Assembly: GCF_050632395.1 (NCBI RefSeq)
Contig: NZ_CP192600.1
Coordinates: 496,001-560,000, forward strand
Reading direction: 5' to 3'
Length of the DNA stretch: 64,000 nucleotides
Source of the DNA: JAUYQR01 sp050632395
GTDB taxonomy: Bacteria; Pseudomonadota; Alphaproteobacteria; Rhodobacterales; Rhodobacteraceae
Shown: piece by piece, positions 24,835-34,130 of the stretch
Numbering within the stretch: the first letter of the stretch is position 1
Layout of the letters: each line of letters starts with the position of its first letter
The notes under the pieces: generated by a model
What the model saw: only the letters and a program-made list of their open reading frames with translations
What the model was told of the DNA's origin: nothing
The model's database searches: none
Program-made: the position numbers and the translations under genes

Positions 24835-25601
24835 TGCGCGTCCCGCTGCCGGCAGGATTTCTCAGCCTGCCCATCGCCCACCGCGCCTTGCACGATCGCG
24901 CCCAGCGGCGTCCGGAAAACTCTCTCGGTGCGATCCGTGCGGCGATTGCCGCGGGCTACGGGATCGAGATCGATATCCAGCTTTCGTCGGACGGAGTTCC
25001 GATCGTCTTTCACGACGACGAGCTTGACCGTCTGACAGGCGAAACCGGCCCGGTTTCGGACCACCCTGCCAAGGAGTTAACCCGCATCCCGTTGCGCGAT
25101 TGCGATGAAACCATTCCGACGTTGGCCCAAACGCTAGCCATCGTCGCTGGTCGCGTGCCGCTGCTGATCGAAATCAAGGACCAGACGCACGCAATGTCGG
25201 ACACCGATGGCCGGTTCGAGGCCGCAATTGCAGCGCTGCTTTCGCTGTACCAGGGCCCGGTGGCCGTCATGTCATTCAATCCCTTTTCGGTGGCGCATAT
25301 GGCTAGGTTTGCCCCCGGTCTGCCGCGCGGACTTACCACTTCGGCCTATGACCCTGCCGATTGGGCGCCGCTTTCGCCGGAAACCTGCGCGCGCCTTCGC
25401 GAAATTCCCGATTTTGACCGCACCCTTTCCAGCTTCATAAGTCATGAAGCGGCCGATCTTTCCCGTGAGCGCGTGGCCGATCTAAAGGCGAGTGGTGCGA
25501 CGATCCTGTGCTGGACGATCCGTTCGCCTGAGGCCGAGGCTGAGGCGCGCCGCATCGCGCAGAATGTTACCTTCGAAGGCTACCTGCCACGCACCGCTTG
25601 A
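24834..25601 (+). CDS. Glycerophosphodiester phosphodiesterase family protein
   Basis: A 255-residue TIM-barrel enzyme. The GDPD motifs are present: IAHRALHD with H16, RPENSLGAI, EIDIQLSSDGVPIVFHDD (E45, D47 and H60) and a later LLIEIKD. The usual HRG is changed to HRA, a tolerated variant. It cleaves glycerophosphodiesters to glycerol 3-phosphate and an alcohol. No signal peptide is seen, so it acts in the cytoplasm on imported or recycled phospholipid head groups. Start overlaps the RidA gene stop. Confidence 0.9.
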   Translation: MRVPLPAGFLSLPIAHRALHDRAQRRPENSLGAIRAAIAAGYGIEIDIQLSSDGVPIVFHDDELDRLTGETGPVSDHPAKELTRIPLRDCDETIPTLAQTLAIVAGRVPLLIEIKDQTHAMSDTDGRFEAAIAALLSLYQGPVAVMSFNPFSVAHMARFAPGLPRGLTTSAYDPADWAPLSPETCARLREIPDFDRTLSSFISHEAADLSRERVADLKASGATILCWTIRSPEAEAEARRIAQNVTFEGYLPRTA

Positions 25602-25697
25602 CCCCAGCGAAACCCGCCACAGCTTCCTCTTCCGAGATATCATACTGGCGAGAGTGACCAGAATTCACCACGTCCGCCCGCAGCTACGAAGGCCGCT

Positions 25698-26858
25698 ATG
25701 ATGACTGACCTCACGCTTCATGACAGCCTTGCCGAAATCCCGGCCGCCGCGTGGGATGCGGTTGCCGCGCCGGAACAGGCGGACGGTCGACCGATTGACC
25801 CTTTTATAACCCACCGCTTTCTGGCGGCACTGGAAAGCTCGGGTTCCACCGGCGCAGGCACTGGCTGGCAGGCGAAGCCGCTTGCACTGCGCCGGGACGG
25901 GCAACTCATTGCCGTCACGCCGCTCTATGTGAAATCGCACAGCCAGGGCGAATACATTTTCGACCACGGTTGGGCGCAGGGATATGAGCGGGCAGGGGGC
26001 CGCTATTACCCCAAGCTGCAGATTGCCGTGCCGTTCACCCCAGCGACCGGGCGCCGCTTCCTCGGCGCGCCCGAACATGCCGAAACGCTGCTTCGCGCAG
26101 CAATCGACGTCACCGCGCAGAACCGACTCTCGTCGCTTCACGTCACGTTCTGCACCGAAGCCGAGGCTGAAACCCTTGCCGGCGTCGAGGGCACGCTGCA
26201 CCGCGTCACCCAGCAGTTCCATTGGGAAAACCAGGACTATGCAACGTTTGACGACTTCCTCGCCCAGCTTGCCAGCCGCAAACGCAAGATGATCCGCAAA
26301 GAGCGGGACACCGCCCGCAGTCATGGCCTCACGATCCGCGCGCTGACTGGCGAGGAGATCGAACCTGCGCACTGGGATGCGTTCTGGCAGTTCTATCAGG
26401 ACACCGGGGCGCGGAAATGGGGCACCCCCTACCTTACCCGCCGCGCCTTCACCCAGTTTCATGACAACATGCGCAATGACATGCTTCTGGTCCTCGCGTT
26501 CGACGGCAGTCGCCCGGTTGCCGGTGCGCTGAACTTCATCGGGCGCGATACGCTTTTCGGTCGCTACTGGGGGGCGACCCAGGATTACCCCTGCCTGCAT
26601 TTTGAATTGTGCTATTATCAGGCCATCGACTGGGCCATCGAGAACGGTCTGCAACGGGTCGAAGCGGGTGCGCAGGGAGAGCACAAACTGGCGCGCGGCT
26701 ACCTGCCGACACCGGTGCATTCGCTGCACTGGATCGCCGACGAAGGTTTCCGCAAGGCTGTCGCCCGCTATCTGGCCGAAGAGCGCCGCGCGGTTGATGA
26801 AGAAATCGAGGTGCTTACAGCCTATGGCCCCTTCCGCCGTGTCGCTTCGGAAGATTGA
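25698..26858 (+). CDS. FemAB-like/GNAT acyltransferase (PF04339 family)
   Basis: A 386-residue protein of the bacterial FemAB_like group: DPFITHRFLAALESSGS near the start, YIFDHGWAQGYERAGGRYYPKLQ, a basic segment RKRKMIRKERDTA, FGRYWGATQDYPCLHFELCYYQ and GAQGEHKLARGYLP. All are hallmarks of this widespread family. The fold is a double GNAT domain. Members are annotated as peptidoglycan-related or N-acetyltransferases, but no substrate has been shown to my knowledge. It precedes a GST gene by 12 bases, and the two plus phhB may be co-transcribed. Confidence 0.85.
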   Translation: MMTDLTLHDSLAEIPAAAWDAVAAPEQADGRPIDPFITHRFLAALESSGSTGAGTGWQAKPLALRRDGQLIAVTPLYVKSHSQGEYIFDHGWAQGYERAGGRYYPKLQIAVPFTPATGRRFLGAPEHAETLLRAAIDVTAQNRLSSLHVTFCTEAEAETLAGVEGTLHRVTQQFHWENQDYATFDDFLAQLASRKRKMIRKERDTARSHGLTIRALTGEEIEPAHWDAFWQFYQDTGARKWGTPYLTRRAFTQFHDNMRNDMLLVLAFDGSRPVAGALNFIGRDTLFGRYWGATQDYPCLHFELCYYQAIDWAIENGLQRVEAGAQGEHKLARGYLPTPVHSLHWIADEGFRKAVARYLAEERRAVDEEIEVLTAYGPFRRVASED

Positions 26859-26870
26859 AAGGATGTTTCG

Positions 26871-27479
26871 ATGCCTGCCCTGACTTTCTACACCAATCCA
26901 CAAAGCCGCGCCCGGATAGTCCACTGGATGCTGGAGGAGGTCGGCGAACCCTATGAAACCATCCTCGTCCCGTTCGGACCTGAGATGAAAGCCCCGGCCT
27001 ACCGTGCCATAAACCCAATGGGCAAAGTGCCGAGCCTGAAGATCGGCGACGAGATCGTGACCGAGGTTGCCGCGATCATCACCGTGCTGGCCGACGCCTT
27101 TCCCGCCGCCGGACTGATGCCTGCCAACCGCGCCACCTTCTATCGCTGGATGTTCTTTGGTGCAGGCCCGGTCGAGGCCGCCGTGACCAACCAGTCGCTT
27201 GGCGTCGAGGTGCCGCCAGAGCGGCGCGGCATGGTGGGCTACGGCAGCCTTCCGACAGTGCTCGAGACGCTGGAAGGCCAATTGAATGCACACTCGTTCA
27301 TTTGCGGCAACGAATTCTCGGCCGCAGACGTTTACATCGGCAGCCAGATCGGTTGGGGCATGCGCTTCAAGACGATCGAAGCCCGCCCAGCCTTCAACGC
27401 CTACTGGTCTCGTTTAACCGAGCGCCCCGCGCTCGCGCGGTCGACAGCACTCAACGATGCGCTTTTGCCGAAAGAGTAA
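26871..27479 (+). CDS. Glutathione S-transferase family protein
   Basis: A 202-residue protein with thioredoxin-like N-terminal domain (LTFYTNPQSRARIVHWMLEEVGEPYE; the NPQSRA turn provides the likely Ser for glutathione), NPMGKVPSLKIGDEIVTEVAAI, and an all-helical C-terminal domain with the ICGNEFSAADVYIGSQI N-capping motif. It is a cytosolic GST of the beta-like/alphaproteobacterial type. The substrate is unknown. Stop is 2 bases before the next ATG. Confidence 0.9.
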   Translation: MPALTFYTNPQSRARIVHWMLEEVGEPYETILVPFGPEMKAPAYRAINPMGKVPSLKIGDEIVTEVAAIITVLADAFPAAGLMPANRATFYRWMFFGAGPVEAAVTNQSLGVEVPPERRGMVGYGSLPTVLETLEGQLNAHSFICGNEFSAADVYIGSQIGWGMRFKTIEARPAFNAYWSRLTERPALARSTALNDALLPKE

Positions 27480-27481
27480 AC

Positions 27482-27844
27482 ATGGCCACGCTTCTGACGC
27501 CTGCTGAACGCAATGCCGGACTGCCGGGCTTGGGCGAAACCGGCTGGGCCGCCGTTCCTGACCGAGACGCGATCCGCAAGGTCTGGAAGTTCCGCAACTT
27601 TTCGGAAGCGTGGGGTTTCATGTCCCGCGCCGCGCTGTTGGCCGAAAAGCTGAACCACCACCCGGAATGGCGGAATGTCTACAACGTCGTCGACGTGACA
27701 CTCACGACGCATGATTGCCATGGCCTGAGCGATCTCGATCTTAAGCTCGCCGAAGCGATGGACAGATTCGCCGGTCAAGCAGAGGTGCAGTGCGACCACG
27801 GCCAGCCTGTGCAATCATTATGCCAGGCGCGCGCGGCCCGATGA
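27482..27844 (+). CDS. phhB: Pterin-4a-carbinolamine dehydratase
   Basis: A 120-residue protein. The catalytic motif of the family, EKLNHHPEWRNVYNVVDVTLTTHD (two adjacent histidines, then Tyr and THD), is intact, followed by GLSDLDLKLAEAMD. It dehydrates 4a-hydroxytetrahydrobiopterin formed by aromatic amino acid hydroxylases; it can also act in pterin salvage. The last 20 residues exceed the usual length (about 100). No phenylalanine hydroxylase is in the window. Confidence 0.93.
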   Translation: MATLLTPAERNAGLPGLGETGWAAVPDRDAIRKVWKFRNFSEAWGFMSRAALLAEKLNHHPEWRNVYNVVDVTLTTHDCHGLSDLDLKLAEAMDRFAGQAEVQCDHGQPVQSLCQARAAR

Positions 27845-27876
27845 CCGCGCAGGCCCCTTTTTCAAGCAATGAACCG

Positions 27877-28371
27877 TCAGACTTGCCCGAGCATGGTATT
27901 GCCGGCTGAAATCTCGCAAGCGCCCGCGGTCTCCTCAAGGTTCAGAACTTCGACGACGCCATCCACCGCCAGCAGCGAATAGCGACGCGAGCGGTCGAGC
28001 ATCCCACGTTCCGGCACGGAATACTCCATGCCGATCGCCTTGGTGAAAGCCGCAGCTGGGTCTGCGATCACAAGAATGCCCGCCGCCGTGGCCCCTGTCG
28101 CCTCGGCCCAGCGCCGCATCACATGCGGGTCGTTGACCGAGATGCAGATGATCTCGTCCACCCCCTTGGCGCGCAGCGCATCTGCATTGCGTACGAAGCT
28201 AGGCATATGCGCGCTGTCGCAGGTTGGCGTAAACGCCCCCGGAACGGCAAAGATCACTACCCGCCGCCCCGCCAGCAACTCGCGCAATGGCACCGAAACC
28301 ATGCCACCTTCCCGCATGTGCAGAAAGGTGGCGTCGGGCAGGGCCATCCCCGCCCGAAGCACCTCGGCCAT
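27877..28371 (-). CDS. Prx5-type peroxiredoxin, copy A
   Basis: A 164-residue AhpC/TSA-Redoxin family protein. The peroxidatic cysteine is C51 in PGAFTPTC, and a second cysteine near the C-terminus (C152 in GACEIS) lies where type II Prx5 proteins carry their resolving cysteine. It reduces hydrogen peroxide and alkyl hydroperoxides using thioredoxin or glutaredoxin. It follows a paralogue after only 3 bases, so both are on one transcript. Sequence identity between the two is moderate, indicating an old duplication. Confidence 0.92.
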   Translation of the reverse strand: MAEVLRAGMALPDATFLHMREGGMVSVPLRELLAGRRVVIFAVPGAFTPTCDSAHMPSFVRNADALRAKGVDEIICISVNDPHVMRRWAEATGATAAGILVIADPAAAFTKAIGMEYSVPERGMLDRSRRYSLLAVDGVVEVLNLEETAGACEISAGNTMLGQV

Positions 28372-28374
28372 GCC

Positions 28375-28860
28375 TCAGATCTCCGCCAGCAGCGCCTCGC
28401 CGGTGGAGATGTTGCACACTCCCGGCTCGTCAATGTTGGCCTTGGTGATCACGCCGTCCTCGATGACCAGCGCATAGCGGTTCGACCGCCCGACCAGCCC
28501 AAGATGCGCCGCGGTGAAATCCATGCCCAACCCTTTGGTGAACGACCCGTCTGCATCACCAACAAGGCTGATCCCTGCCTTCGTGGCCCCCGTGGATTCG
28601 CCCCACGCCTTCAGAACGAAGGGATCATTCACTGAAAGGCAGATGATTTCCTCGACACCCTTGGCGCGGAACGCGTCCGCCGTACGGATGAAGCTTGGGA
28701 TATGGGCGGTCGTGCACGGTCCGGTGAAGGCCCCGGGAAGCGCGAACAGGATCACCTTCCGCCCAGCCAGACGCGACGAAAGCGAGAACGTCTCAGGCCC
28801 GTTTGCGCCCATTTCCACCAGCGTCGCCTCGGGCAGCTTGCCCCCAACAGAAATCGTCAT
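28375..28860 (-). CDS. Prx5-type peroxiredoxin, copy B
   Basis: A 161-residue paralogue of the downstream gene. Peroxidatic C49 in PGAFTGPC keeps the PxxxTxxC pattern but replaces the usual proline before the cysteine region by GP. C149 (GVCNIS) is the candidate resolving cysteine. The start region is divergent from a ferredoxin-reductase-like gene 80 bases away, suggesting a shared regulatory region for redox enzymes. Confidence 0.92.
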   Translation of the reverse strand: MTISVGGKLPEATLVEMGANGPETFSLSSRLAGRKVILFALPGAFTGPCTTAHIPSFIRTADAFRAKGVEEIICLSVNDPFVLKAWGESTGATKAGISLVGDADGSFTKGLGMDFTAAHLGLVGRSNRYALVIEDGVITKANIDEPGVCNISTGEALLAEI

Positions 28861-28940
28861 GATTGCGTCCTCGTGCGTTGCGTTAGGTCAGATGGGGGAT
28901 ATAGGGTCCGTCCGTTGGGTCGGCCAGAGGAAATGCTGCA

Positions 28941-30146
28941 ATGCGGGTGGTTGTAATCGGAGCGGGGCAGGCGGGTGCAGCGCTTGTGGCAAAGCTTCGC
29001 GCGCTGGGCCACACCGGCCCGCTTACCCTGATTGGCGACGAACCCGCCCCGCCGTATCAGCGCCCGCCCCTGTCGAAAGCCTATCTGATGGGCGAGATGG
29101 AGGAGGAACGCCTCTGGCTCCGCTCGCCCGAATTCTACGCGGACAACGACATCAACCTCCGCCTCGGCCATCCCGTCACCGCCATCGACCGCACCGCGAA
29201 GACTGTTCAGTTGGGCGATGAGGCCATTGCGTACGACGCGCTCGTTCTCACGACCGGTTCCTCGGCACGCAAGCTTCCCGCAGCCGTCGGCGGGGCCCTT
29301 CCGGGCGTCTACACCGTGCGCACGCTGGCCGATGTCGACGCGATGAAGGCTGAGTTCCAGCCCGGCCGCCGCCTGATCATCGTCGGAGGAGGCTATATCG
29401 GGCTAGAGGCGGCGGCTGTGGCGGCCAAGCTTGGCCTTGACGTGACCGTACTGGAAATGGCCCCTCGCATCCTGCAACGGGTCGCTTCACAAGAAACGTC
29501 GGATTATTTCCGTGCGCTCCACACCGCTCATGGCGTGCACATCCTTGAATCAACGGGCCTCGACCGACTTTTGGGCGAAACTCATGTCTCTGGCGCGCGC
29601 TTGACTGACGGGCGCGAACTGCCCGCCGATTTCGTCATCGCAGGCGTCGGCATCCTGCCTGGCACCGTGCTGGCCGAAGCCGCCGGGCTGGCTCTCGACA
29701 ACGGCATCGCCACCAATGCGCTCGGCCAGACCTCGGACCCGGCGATCTGGGCCGCCGGCGACTGCGCCTCATTCCCGTGGCGTGGCGGGCGGTTGCGAAT
29801 GGAATCTGTCGGCAATGCCATCGACATGGCCGAAGTCGTCGCCGCCAATATCCTTGGTGCGAACGAGGCCTATCTAGCGAAGCCCTGGTTCTGGTCCGAT
29901 CAGTATGACTGCAAGCTGCAGATCGCGGGCCTGAATACCGGCTATGACCAGATCGTGACCCGCCCCGGCGAAGGCGATGCTGTGTCGTTCTGGTATTATG
30001 CTGGCGACCGCCTGATCGCCGTAGACGCGATGAACGACGCCCGCGCCTATATGGTTGGAAAGCGTCTGATCGAGACCGGCAAATCCCCCGACAAGGCCGA
30101 CATCGCCAACCCGGGTACCGACCTCAAGGCGCTCCTCAAACGATGA
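28941..30146 (+). CDS. FAD/NAD(P)-dependent ferredoxin reductase-like oxidoreductase
   Basis: A 401-residue flavoprotein of the putidaredoxin/rhodocoxin reductase group. FAD motif VVVIGAGQAGAALVAKLR, PPYQRPPLSKAYL (substrate-side signature), NAD motif IIVGGGYIGLEAAAVAAKLG and second FAD motif IWAAGDCASF are all present, with the C-terminal reductase domain containing FWYYAGDRLIAVDAMNDARAYMVG. It passes electrons from NAD(P)H to a small [2Fe-2S] ferredoxin. No ferredoxin or P450 gene is adjacent, so the partner is unknown. Confidence 0.9.
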   Translation: MRVVVIGAGQAGAALVAKLRALGHTGPLTLIGDEPAPPYQRPPLSKAYLMGEMEEERLWLRSPEFYADNDINLRLGHPVTAIDRTAKTVQLGDEAIAYDALVLTTGSSARKLPAAVGGALPGVYTVRTLADVDAMKAEFQPGRRLIIVGGGYIGLEAAAVAAKLGLDVTVLEMAPRILQRVASQETSDYFRALHTAHGVHILESTGLDRLLGETHVSGARLTDGRELPADFVIAGVGILPGTVLAEAAGLALDNGIATNALGQTSDPAIWAAGDCASFPWRGGRLRMESVGNAIDMAEVVAANILGANEAYLAKPWFWSDQYDCKLQIAGLNTGYDQIVTRPGEGDAVSFWYYAGDRLIAVDAMNDARAYMVGKRLIETGKSPDKADIANPGTDLKALLKR

Positions 30147-30715
30147 GGATCATCGGCGGCACATCGCGCGGATTGCATCTAGCCCCGGTCGGTGCGGGTG
30201 ACGTGGCTGCCCATCTCCGCCCAACGTCGGACCGTGTGCGCGAGGCGATCTTCAACCTTCTCATCAACGGCGGGTATGGTAACCCGGTCGCAGGTGCCCG
30301 CGTCCTCGACCTCTTTGCAGGGACCGGCGCGCTTGGGCTGGAGGCGCTCAGCCGTGGTGCCGCCCATGCCACCTTCCTTGAAACCGGTATTCCCGCGCTT
30401 GCCCTTATCAAGCGCAACATCGCACTGATGCGCGCCGAGGGCCGCACGACCGTTCTGAAGCGCGACGCCACCAGCCCCGGCCCCGGCACTCCGCATGGTC
30501 TCGTGTTCCTCGACCCGCCTTATGGCAAATCTCTGGGCCATTCCGCCCTGATCGCCGTCGCAGCCAATGGCTGGCTTGCCCCCGATGCCCTTATCGTCTG
30601 GGAAGAAGGCGTCCCGCCTGCCGTCCCGCAAGGGTTCGACGAACTTGACCATCGCAAATACGGCGACACTGTCGTCACCATCCTTAAGGTCGCATCCCAG
30701 AAAGCCGCGTCATGA
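30143..30715 (+). CDS. rsmD: 16S rRNA (guanine966-N2)-methyltransferase RsmD
   Basis: A 190-residue Rossmann methyltransferase. N-terminus MRIIGGTSRGLHL and RPTSDRVREAIFNLL are RsmD signatures; SAM motif I is VLDLFAGTGALGLEALSRGA and the catalytic N6/N2-type motif is DPPYGK. It modifies G966 of 16S rRNA during 30S assembly. ATGA overlaps with both the upstream reductase and the downstream phosphatase genes indicate a tightly coupled operon. Confidence 0.95.
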   Translation: MRIIGGTSRGLHLAPVGAGDVAAHLRPTSDRVREAIFNLLINGGYGNPVAGARVLDLFAGTGALGLEALSRGAAHATFLETGIPALALIKRNIALMRAEGRTTVLKRDATSPGPGTPHGLVFLDPPYGKSLGHSALIAVAANGWLAPDALIVWEEGVPPAVPQGFDELDHRKYGDTVVTILKVASQKAAS

Positions 30716-31356
30716 TCCCTTCTGCCGTCCTCTTTGATTGCGACGGGGTGATCGTCGACAGTGAAGGCCCAACCTTCCTGATGCTGCAAGCCGATTTCGC
30801 GGTCCACGGCCTGTCCCTGACCTTGCACGAGCTGGAAACTAATTGGATCGGCGCCACAGCAGAAGACCTGCACCTGCGCGCCCGGTCCGAAGGTGCAACC
30901 TTGCCCGACGATTGGGTCGCTGATTTCTACATCCGCCTCAACCGCCGCCTCGCCGAAGGTGTCCCGCTCATCCCTGGCATCCTGCCCGTGCTCGATGTGC
31001 TTGACCGCGCGGGCATCCCTTACGCGGTCTGCTCCAACGGGACCCTGCCCAAGATGCAGATCACCCTTGGCCAGCACGGTCTGCTTCCCCGGCTGAATGG
31101 CCACACCTATTCCGGTCAGGCACTGGGCCGACCGAAACCCGCGCCCGACGTCTACCTCCATGCCTCCCGTGCGCTGGCCGTCGCTCCGGAAACCACCGTG
31201 GTCATCGAAGACAGCCCAACCGGCGCGCGCGCTGCCCGCGCCGCCGGCATCCGCTGCTTGGGCTACGCCCCGCTCGGCTCCCATCCAGGCCTTGTCGCCG
31301 AAGGTGCTACGCTGTTTCACCGGATGAACGACCTTCCCGCCATGATCGGACTCTGA
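30712..31356 (+). CDS. HAD-superfamily phosphatase (CbbY/Gph-like)
   Basis: A 214-residue HAD hydrolase with the nucleophile motif FDCDGVIVDSE, a helical cap, AVCSNGTLPKM (motif II), the lysine in LGRPKPAPDVYL, and motif IV VVIEDSPTGARAARAAG. This pattern belongs to the beta-phosphoglucomutase/phosphoglycolate phosphatase-like subgroup acting on small phosphorylated metabolites. The exact substrate cannot be named. Confidence 0.88.
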   Translation: MIPSAVLFDCDGVIVDSEGPTFLMLQADFAVHGLSLTLHELETNWIGATAEDLHLRARSEGATLPDDWVADFYIRLNRRLAEGVPLIPGILPVLDVLDRAGIPYAVCSNGTLPKMQITLGQHGLLPRLNGHTYSGQALGRPKPAPDVYLHASRALAVAPETTVVIEDSPTGARAARAAGIRCLGYAPLGSHPGLVAEGATLFHRMNDLPAMIGL

Positions 31357-31479
31357 CGGGCTTCCCTTGCCCCTGACATGCCAACCGGCTGGCCCGATCG
31401 TTGCCAGCCCATGACGCCGCGTTCCGGGTGACTTCTCCGCCCAAACCCTGCACTCTCCTGGCAAACGCGGAGCCTGTAC

Positions 31480-33501
31480 ATGCCCTTCCCCCACCTTCTC
31501 GCCCCACTTGATCTTGGCCACACCACGCTCAGGAACCGTGTGCTGATGGGGTCGATGCACACGGGCCTGGAGGAGACAGGTGACTGGGCGCGTGTCGCTG
31601 AGTTCTACGCCACCCGCGCACGTGGCGGTGTTGGCCTGATTGTCACAGGCGGTATGGCCCCTAACCGCGAAGGCGGCGTATTTCCAGGTGCGGCGGGGCT
31701 TTTCTCGGATCAGGACATAGCGAACCATACCCAGGTCACCGGCGCGGTCCACGCCGAAGGCGGCAAGATCGCCATGCAGATCCTGCACGCTGGCCGCTAC
31801 GCCTATTCACCCGAGTGCGTGGCCCCCTCGGCGATCAAATCGCCGATCTCGCCCTTTCCGCCGAAGGAACTTCACGAGGACGGCATCGAAAAGCAGATCG
31901 CTGACATCGTCACCGCAGCCGTCCGCGCGCGTGAGGCTGGTTATGACGGGGTCGAGGTGATGGGGTCGGAAGGCTATTTCCTGAACCAGTTCCTCGTCAC
32001 CCACACCAACCGCCGCACCGACCGATGGGGTGGGCCATACGAAAACCGTATGCGGCTGCCGGTTGAAGTGGTGCGGCGCGTACGGCAGGCCTGCGGCAGC
32101 GCCTTTATCCTGATCTACAGGCTTTCGCTGATCGACCTGGTCCCTGACGGCTCTACCTGGGACGAAGTGGTCACTCTCGCCAAGGCAATCGAACAGGCGG
32201 GCGCGTCCCTCATCAACACCGGGATCGGCTGGCACGAGGCGCGTGTCCCAACGATCGCCACTTCTGTCCCTCGTGCGGCATTTGCCCACCTGACCGCAAG
32301 GCTGCGGCCCGAGGTGACGATCCCCGTCATCACCTCCAATCGCATCAACACGCCAAAGGTGGCCGAGGCGATCCTTGCCGCAGGGCAAGCCGACATGGTG
32401 TCGATGGCCCGCCCGTTCCTTGCCGACCCCGATTTCGTGGCCAAGGCTGCTGCCGGACGGGCCGCTGAAATTGCCCCCTGCATCGCCTGCAATCAAGCCT
32501 GCCTCGACCACACTTTTTCTGGCAGGCTGACGTCGTGCCTCGTCAACCCTCGCGCCTGCGCGGAAACCGAACTTGTGTATACAGAAACCGTCGCTCCCAA
32601 GCGCGTCGCAATCGTGGGTGCTGGCCCGGCGGGACTGATGACCGCGATCACGGCTGCCGGGCGTGGCCACCAGGTCACTCTCTTTGACAAGGCAAACGAG
32701 GTTGGCGGCCAACTCAACCTCGCCAAACAGGTGCCGGGGAAGGAGGAGTTTCACGGCCTTGTCCGCTGGTTCGCCACCATGCTGGACCGGACCGGCGTGA
32801 CGCTTCGTCTTGGCGCCGAGGCAACGCCAGAGGACCTGAAGCACTTTGATGAAATCGTCATCGCTACTGGCGTCAGCCCCCGCGATCCCGGAATCCCTAC
32901 TGACCCGGACGCGCCGGTTCTCAGCTACGTTGATGTCCTCCGTGGCGCGCCGGTTGGCCATCGGGTTGCTGTGATTGGCGCCGGCGGCATTGGCTTTGAC
33001 GTGGCTGAAACCCTTGTCCACGCCGGCGAAAGCCCCACCGAACACCTGGAACTCTGGCGCGCCGAATGGGGCGTCTCCTCGCCCTGGCAGGATCGCGGCG
33101 GTCTTTCACCCAATGGACCGACCCCCACACCCCCGGCGCGGAACGTCGTCCTACTGCAACGCAAGGCGGAGAAACCCGGCCGTCGGCTGGGCAAGACCAC
33201 CGGCTGGATCCACCGGGCGAGCCTTGCGATGAAGGGGGTCAAGATGGTCGGCGGCGTGAATTACGAACGCATCACCCGTGACGGTCTTGCCGTCAGCTAC
33301 GGTGCGAACCGCGAGCGTCCTGAAACGCTCGCGGTCGATGCCGTGGTTCTTTGCGCGGGGCAGGAACCGGAGCGCAAGCTCTCGAACCAGCTTGATGCCC
33401 TTGGCATACCCCACCATGTCATCGGTGGGGCGGATGTGGCGGCAGAACTGGACGCCAAGCGCGCCATAGATCAGGGCGCACGTCTGGCTGCCCGGCTCTG
33501 A
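31480..33501 (+). CDS. FadH-like NADH:flavin oxidoreductase/2,4-dienoyl-CoA reductase
   Basis: A 673-residue protein with a TIM-barrel FMN domain (HTTLRNRVLMGSMHTGLEE; YDGVEVMGSEGYFLNQFL; NRRTDRWGG), a [4Fe-4S] cysteine cluster CIACNQACLDHTFSGRLTSC in pieces CxxCxxxC then C, a FAD domain (VAIVGAGPAGLMTAITAAGRG) and an NAD(P) domain (VAVIGAGGIGFDVAETL). This is the E. coli FadH layout, which reduces polyunsaturated enoyl-CoA intermediates in beta-oxidation. Related enzymes act on other enones or amines, so the substrate is provisional. It has its own promoter gap of 123 bases. Confidence 0.9.
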   Translation: MPFPHLLAPLDLGHTTLRNRVLMGSMHTGLEETGDWARVAEFYATRARGGVGLIVTGGMAPNREGGVFPGAAGLFSDQDIANHTQVTGAVHAEGGKIAMQILHAGRYAYSPECVAPSAIKSPISPFPPKELHEDGIEKQIADIVTAAVRAREAGYDGVEVMGSEGYFLNQFLVTHTNRRTDRWGGPYENRMRLPVEVVRRVRQACGSAFILIYRLSLIDLVPDGSTWDEVVTLAKAIEQAGASLINTGIGWHEARVPTIATSVPRAAFAHLTARLRPEVTIPVITSNRINTPKVAEAILAAGQADMVSMARPFLADPDFVAKAAAGRAAEIAPCIACNQACLDHTFSGRLTSCLVNPRACAETELVYTETVAPKRVAIVGAGPAGLMTAITAAGRGHQVTLFDKANEVGGQLNLAKQVPGKEEFHGLVRWFATMLDRTGVTLRLGAEATPEDLKHFDEIVIATGVSPRDPGIPTDPDAPVLSYVDVLRGAPVGHRVAVIGAGGIGFDVAETLVHAGESPTEHLELWRAEWGVSSPWQDRGGLSPNGPTPTPPARNVVLLQRKAEKPGRRLGKTTGWIHRASLAMKGVKMVGGVNYERITRDGLAVSYGANRERPETLAVDAVVLCAGQEPERKLSNQLDALGIPHHVIGGADVAAELDAKRAIDQGARLAARL

Positions 33502-33513
33502 CCTGCGATATGG

Positions 33514-33765
33514 TCAGCCGTTGGTGGCCGGCGCCTTCAGTACCGCGTTGTCCAGCGCGGCCTTCAGTTCGGTTTGATCGACGGCCCCGTCGCCATTGGC
33601 ATCGACGCCCTTGAAGGCATCTTCGGTCAGCTCTGGCCATACTCCCTGAAGTTCAGCCAGAGACCACGTTCCGTTAGCATCGGTGTCTTCCACCTGCGGC
33701 AGATCCTGCGCATAGGCAGCGCCAACAAAGGCAAGCGGGGCCAGCACGAGTGCGAAACGTTTCAT
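33514..33765 (-). CDS. Small secreted EF-hand protein
   Basis: An 83-residue protein with signal peptide (MKRFALVLAPLAFVGAAYAQ) and two calcium-binding loops: DTDANGTWSLAE, which is partly degenerate, and the canonical DANGDGAVDQTEL. AAGGAGA precedes the ATG at 33765; the longer frame upstream has no family character. It probably binds calcium in the periplasm. Function unknown. It converges on the FadH-like gene with a 12-base gap. Confidence 0.85.
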   Translation of the reverse strand: MKRFALVLAPLAFVGAAYAQDLPQVEDTDANGTWSLAELQGVWPELTEDAFKGVDANGDGAVDQTELKAALDNAVLKAPATNG

Positions 33766-34130
33766 GGAAGTCTCCTTTTTCAGTCTACGGTTGTGCGGCG
33801 CGTTTTCGTTGCCGCAAGAAGGTGACTGACGCCTATCGGGCGAACATTCCAGCTCAGTTGCCGAAATCCAAAATCTGGTCACCAGAACCTGCCTATGGCC
33901 TGCCGATCGGGGGACATTTTCCCGCCGTTGCCCTGATCTCGCCGTTGTTCCGCCGTTGCTTCACACACGCTTTGGCGGAGTATCGCCTAAATTGAACTGC
34001 CAGCTTCGTTTCGTTGCCATCAACGATCCCACACAATACCCCGGATAGGTCGCGGCATCGCCCCTATCCTGCCTGATTTTGGAGCGAAACAACCTCAAGC
34101 TTCAGAGCGTCTGCTGCCAAGAGGACAAAG
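33766..34130. other. 365-base divergent intergenic region, nothing firm found
   Basis: Separates the divergent EF-hand and LysR genes. It has lower GC than the genes, and it should hold both promoters and possibly LysR operator sites, but I could not assign -35/-10 pairs or a LysR-type T-N11-A site with confidence. No RNA gene or real short frame was recognised. Confidence 0.5.
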
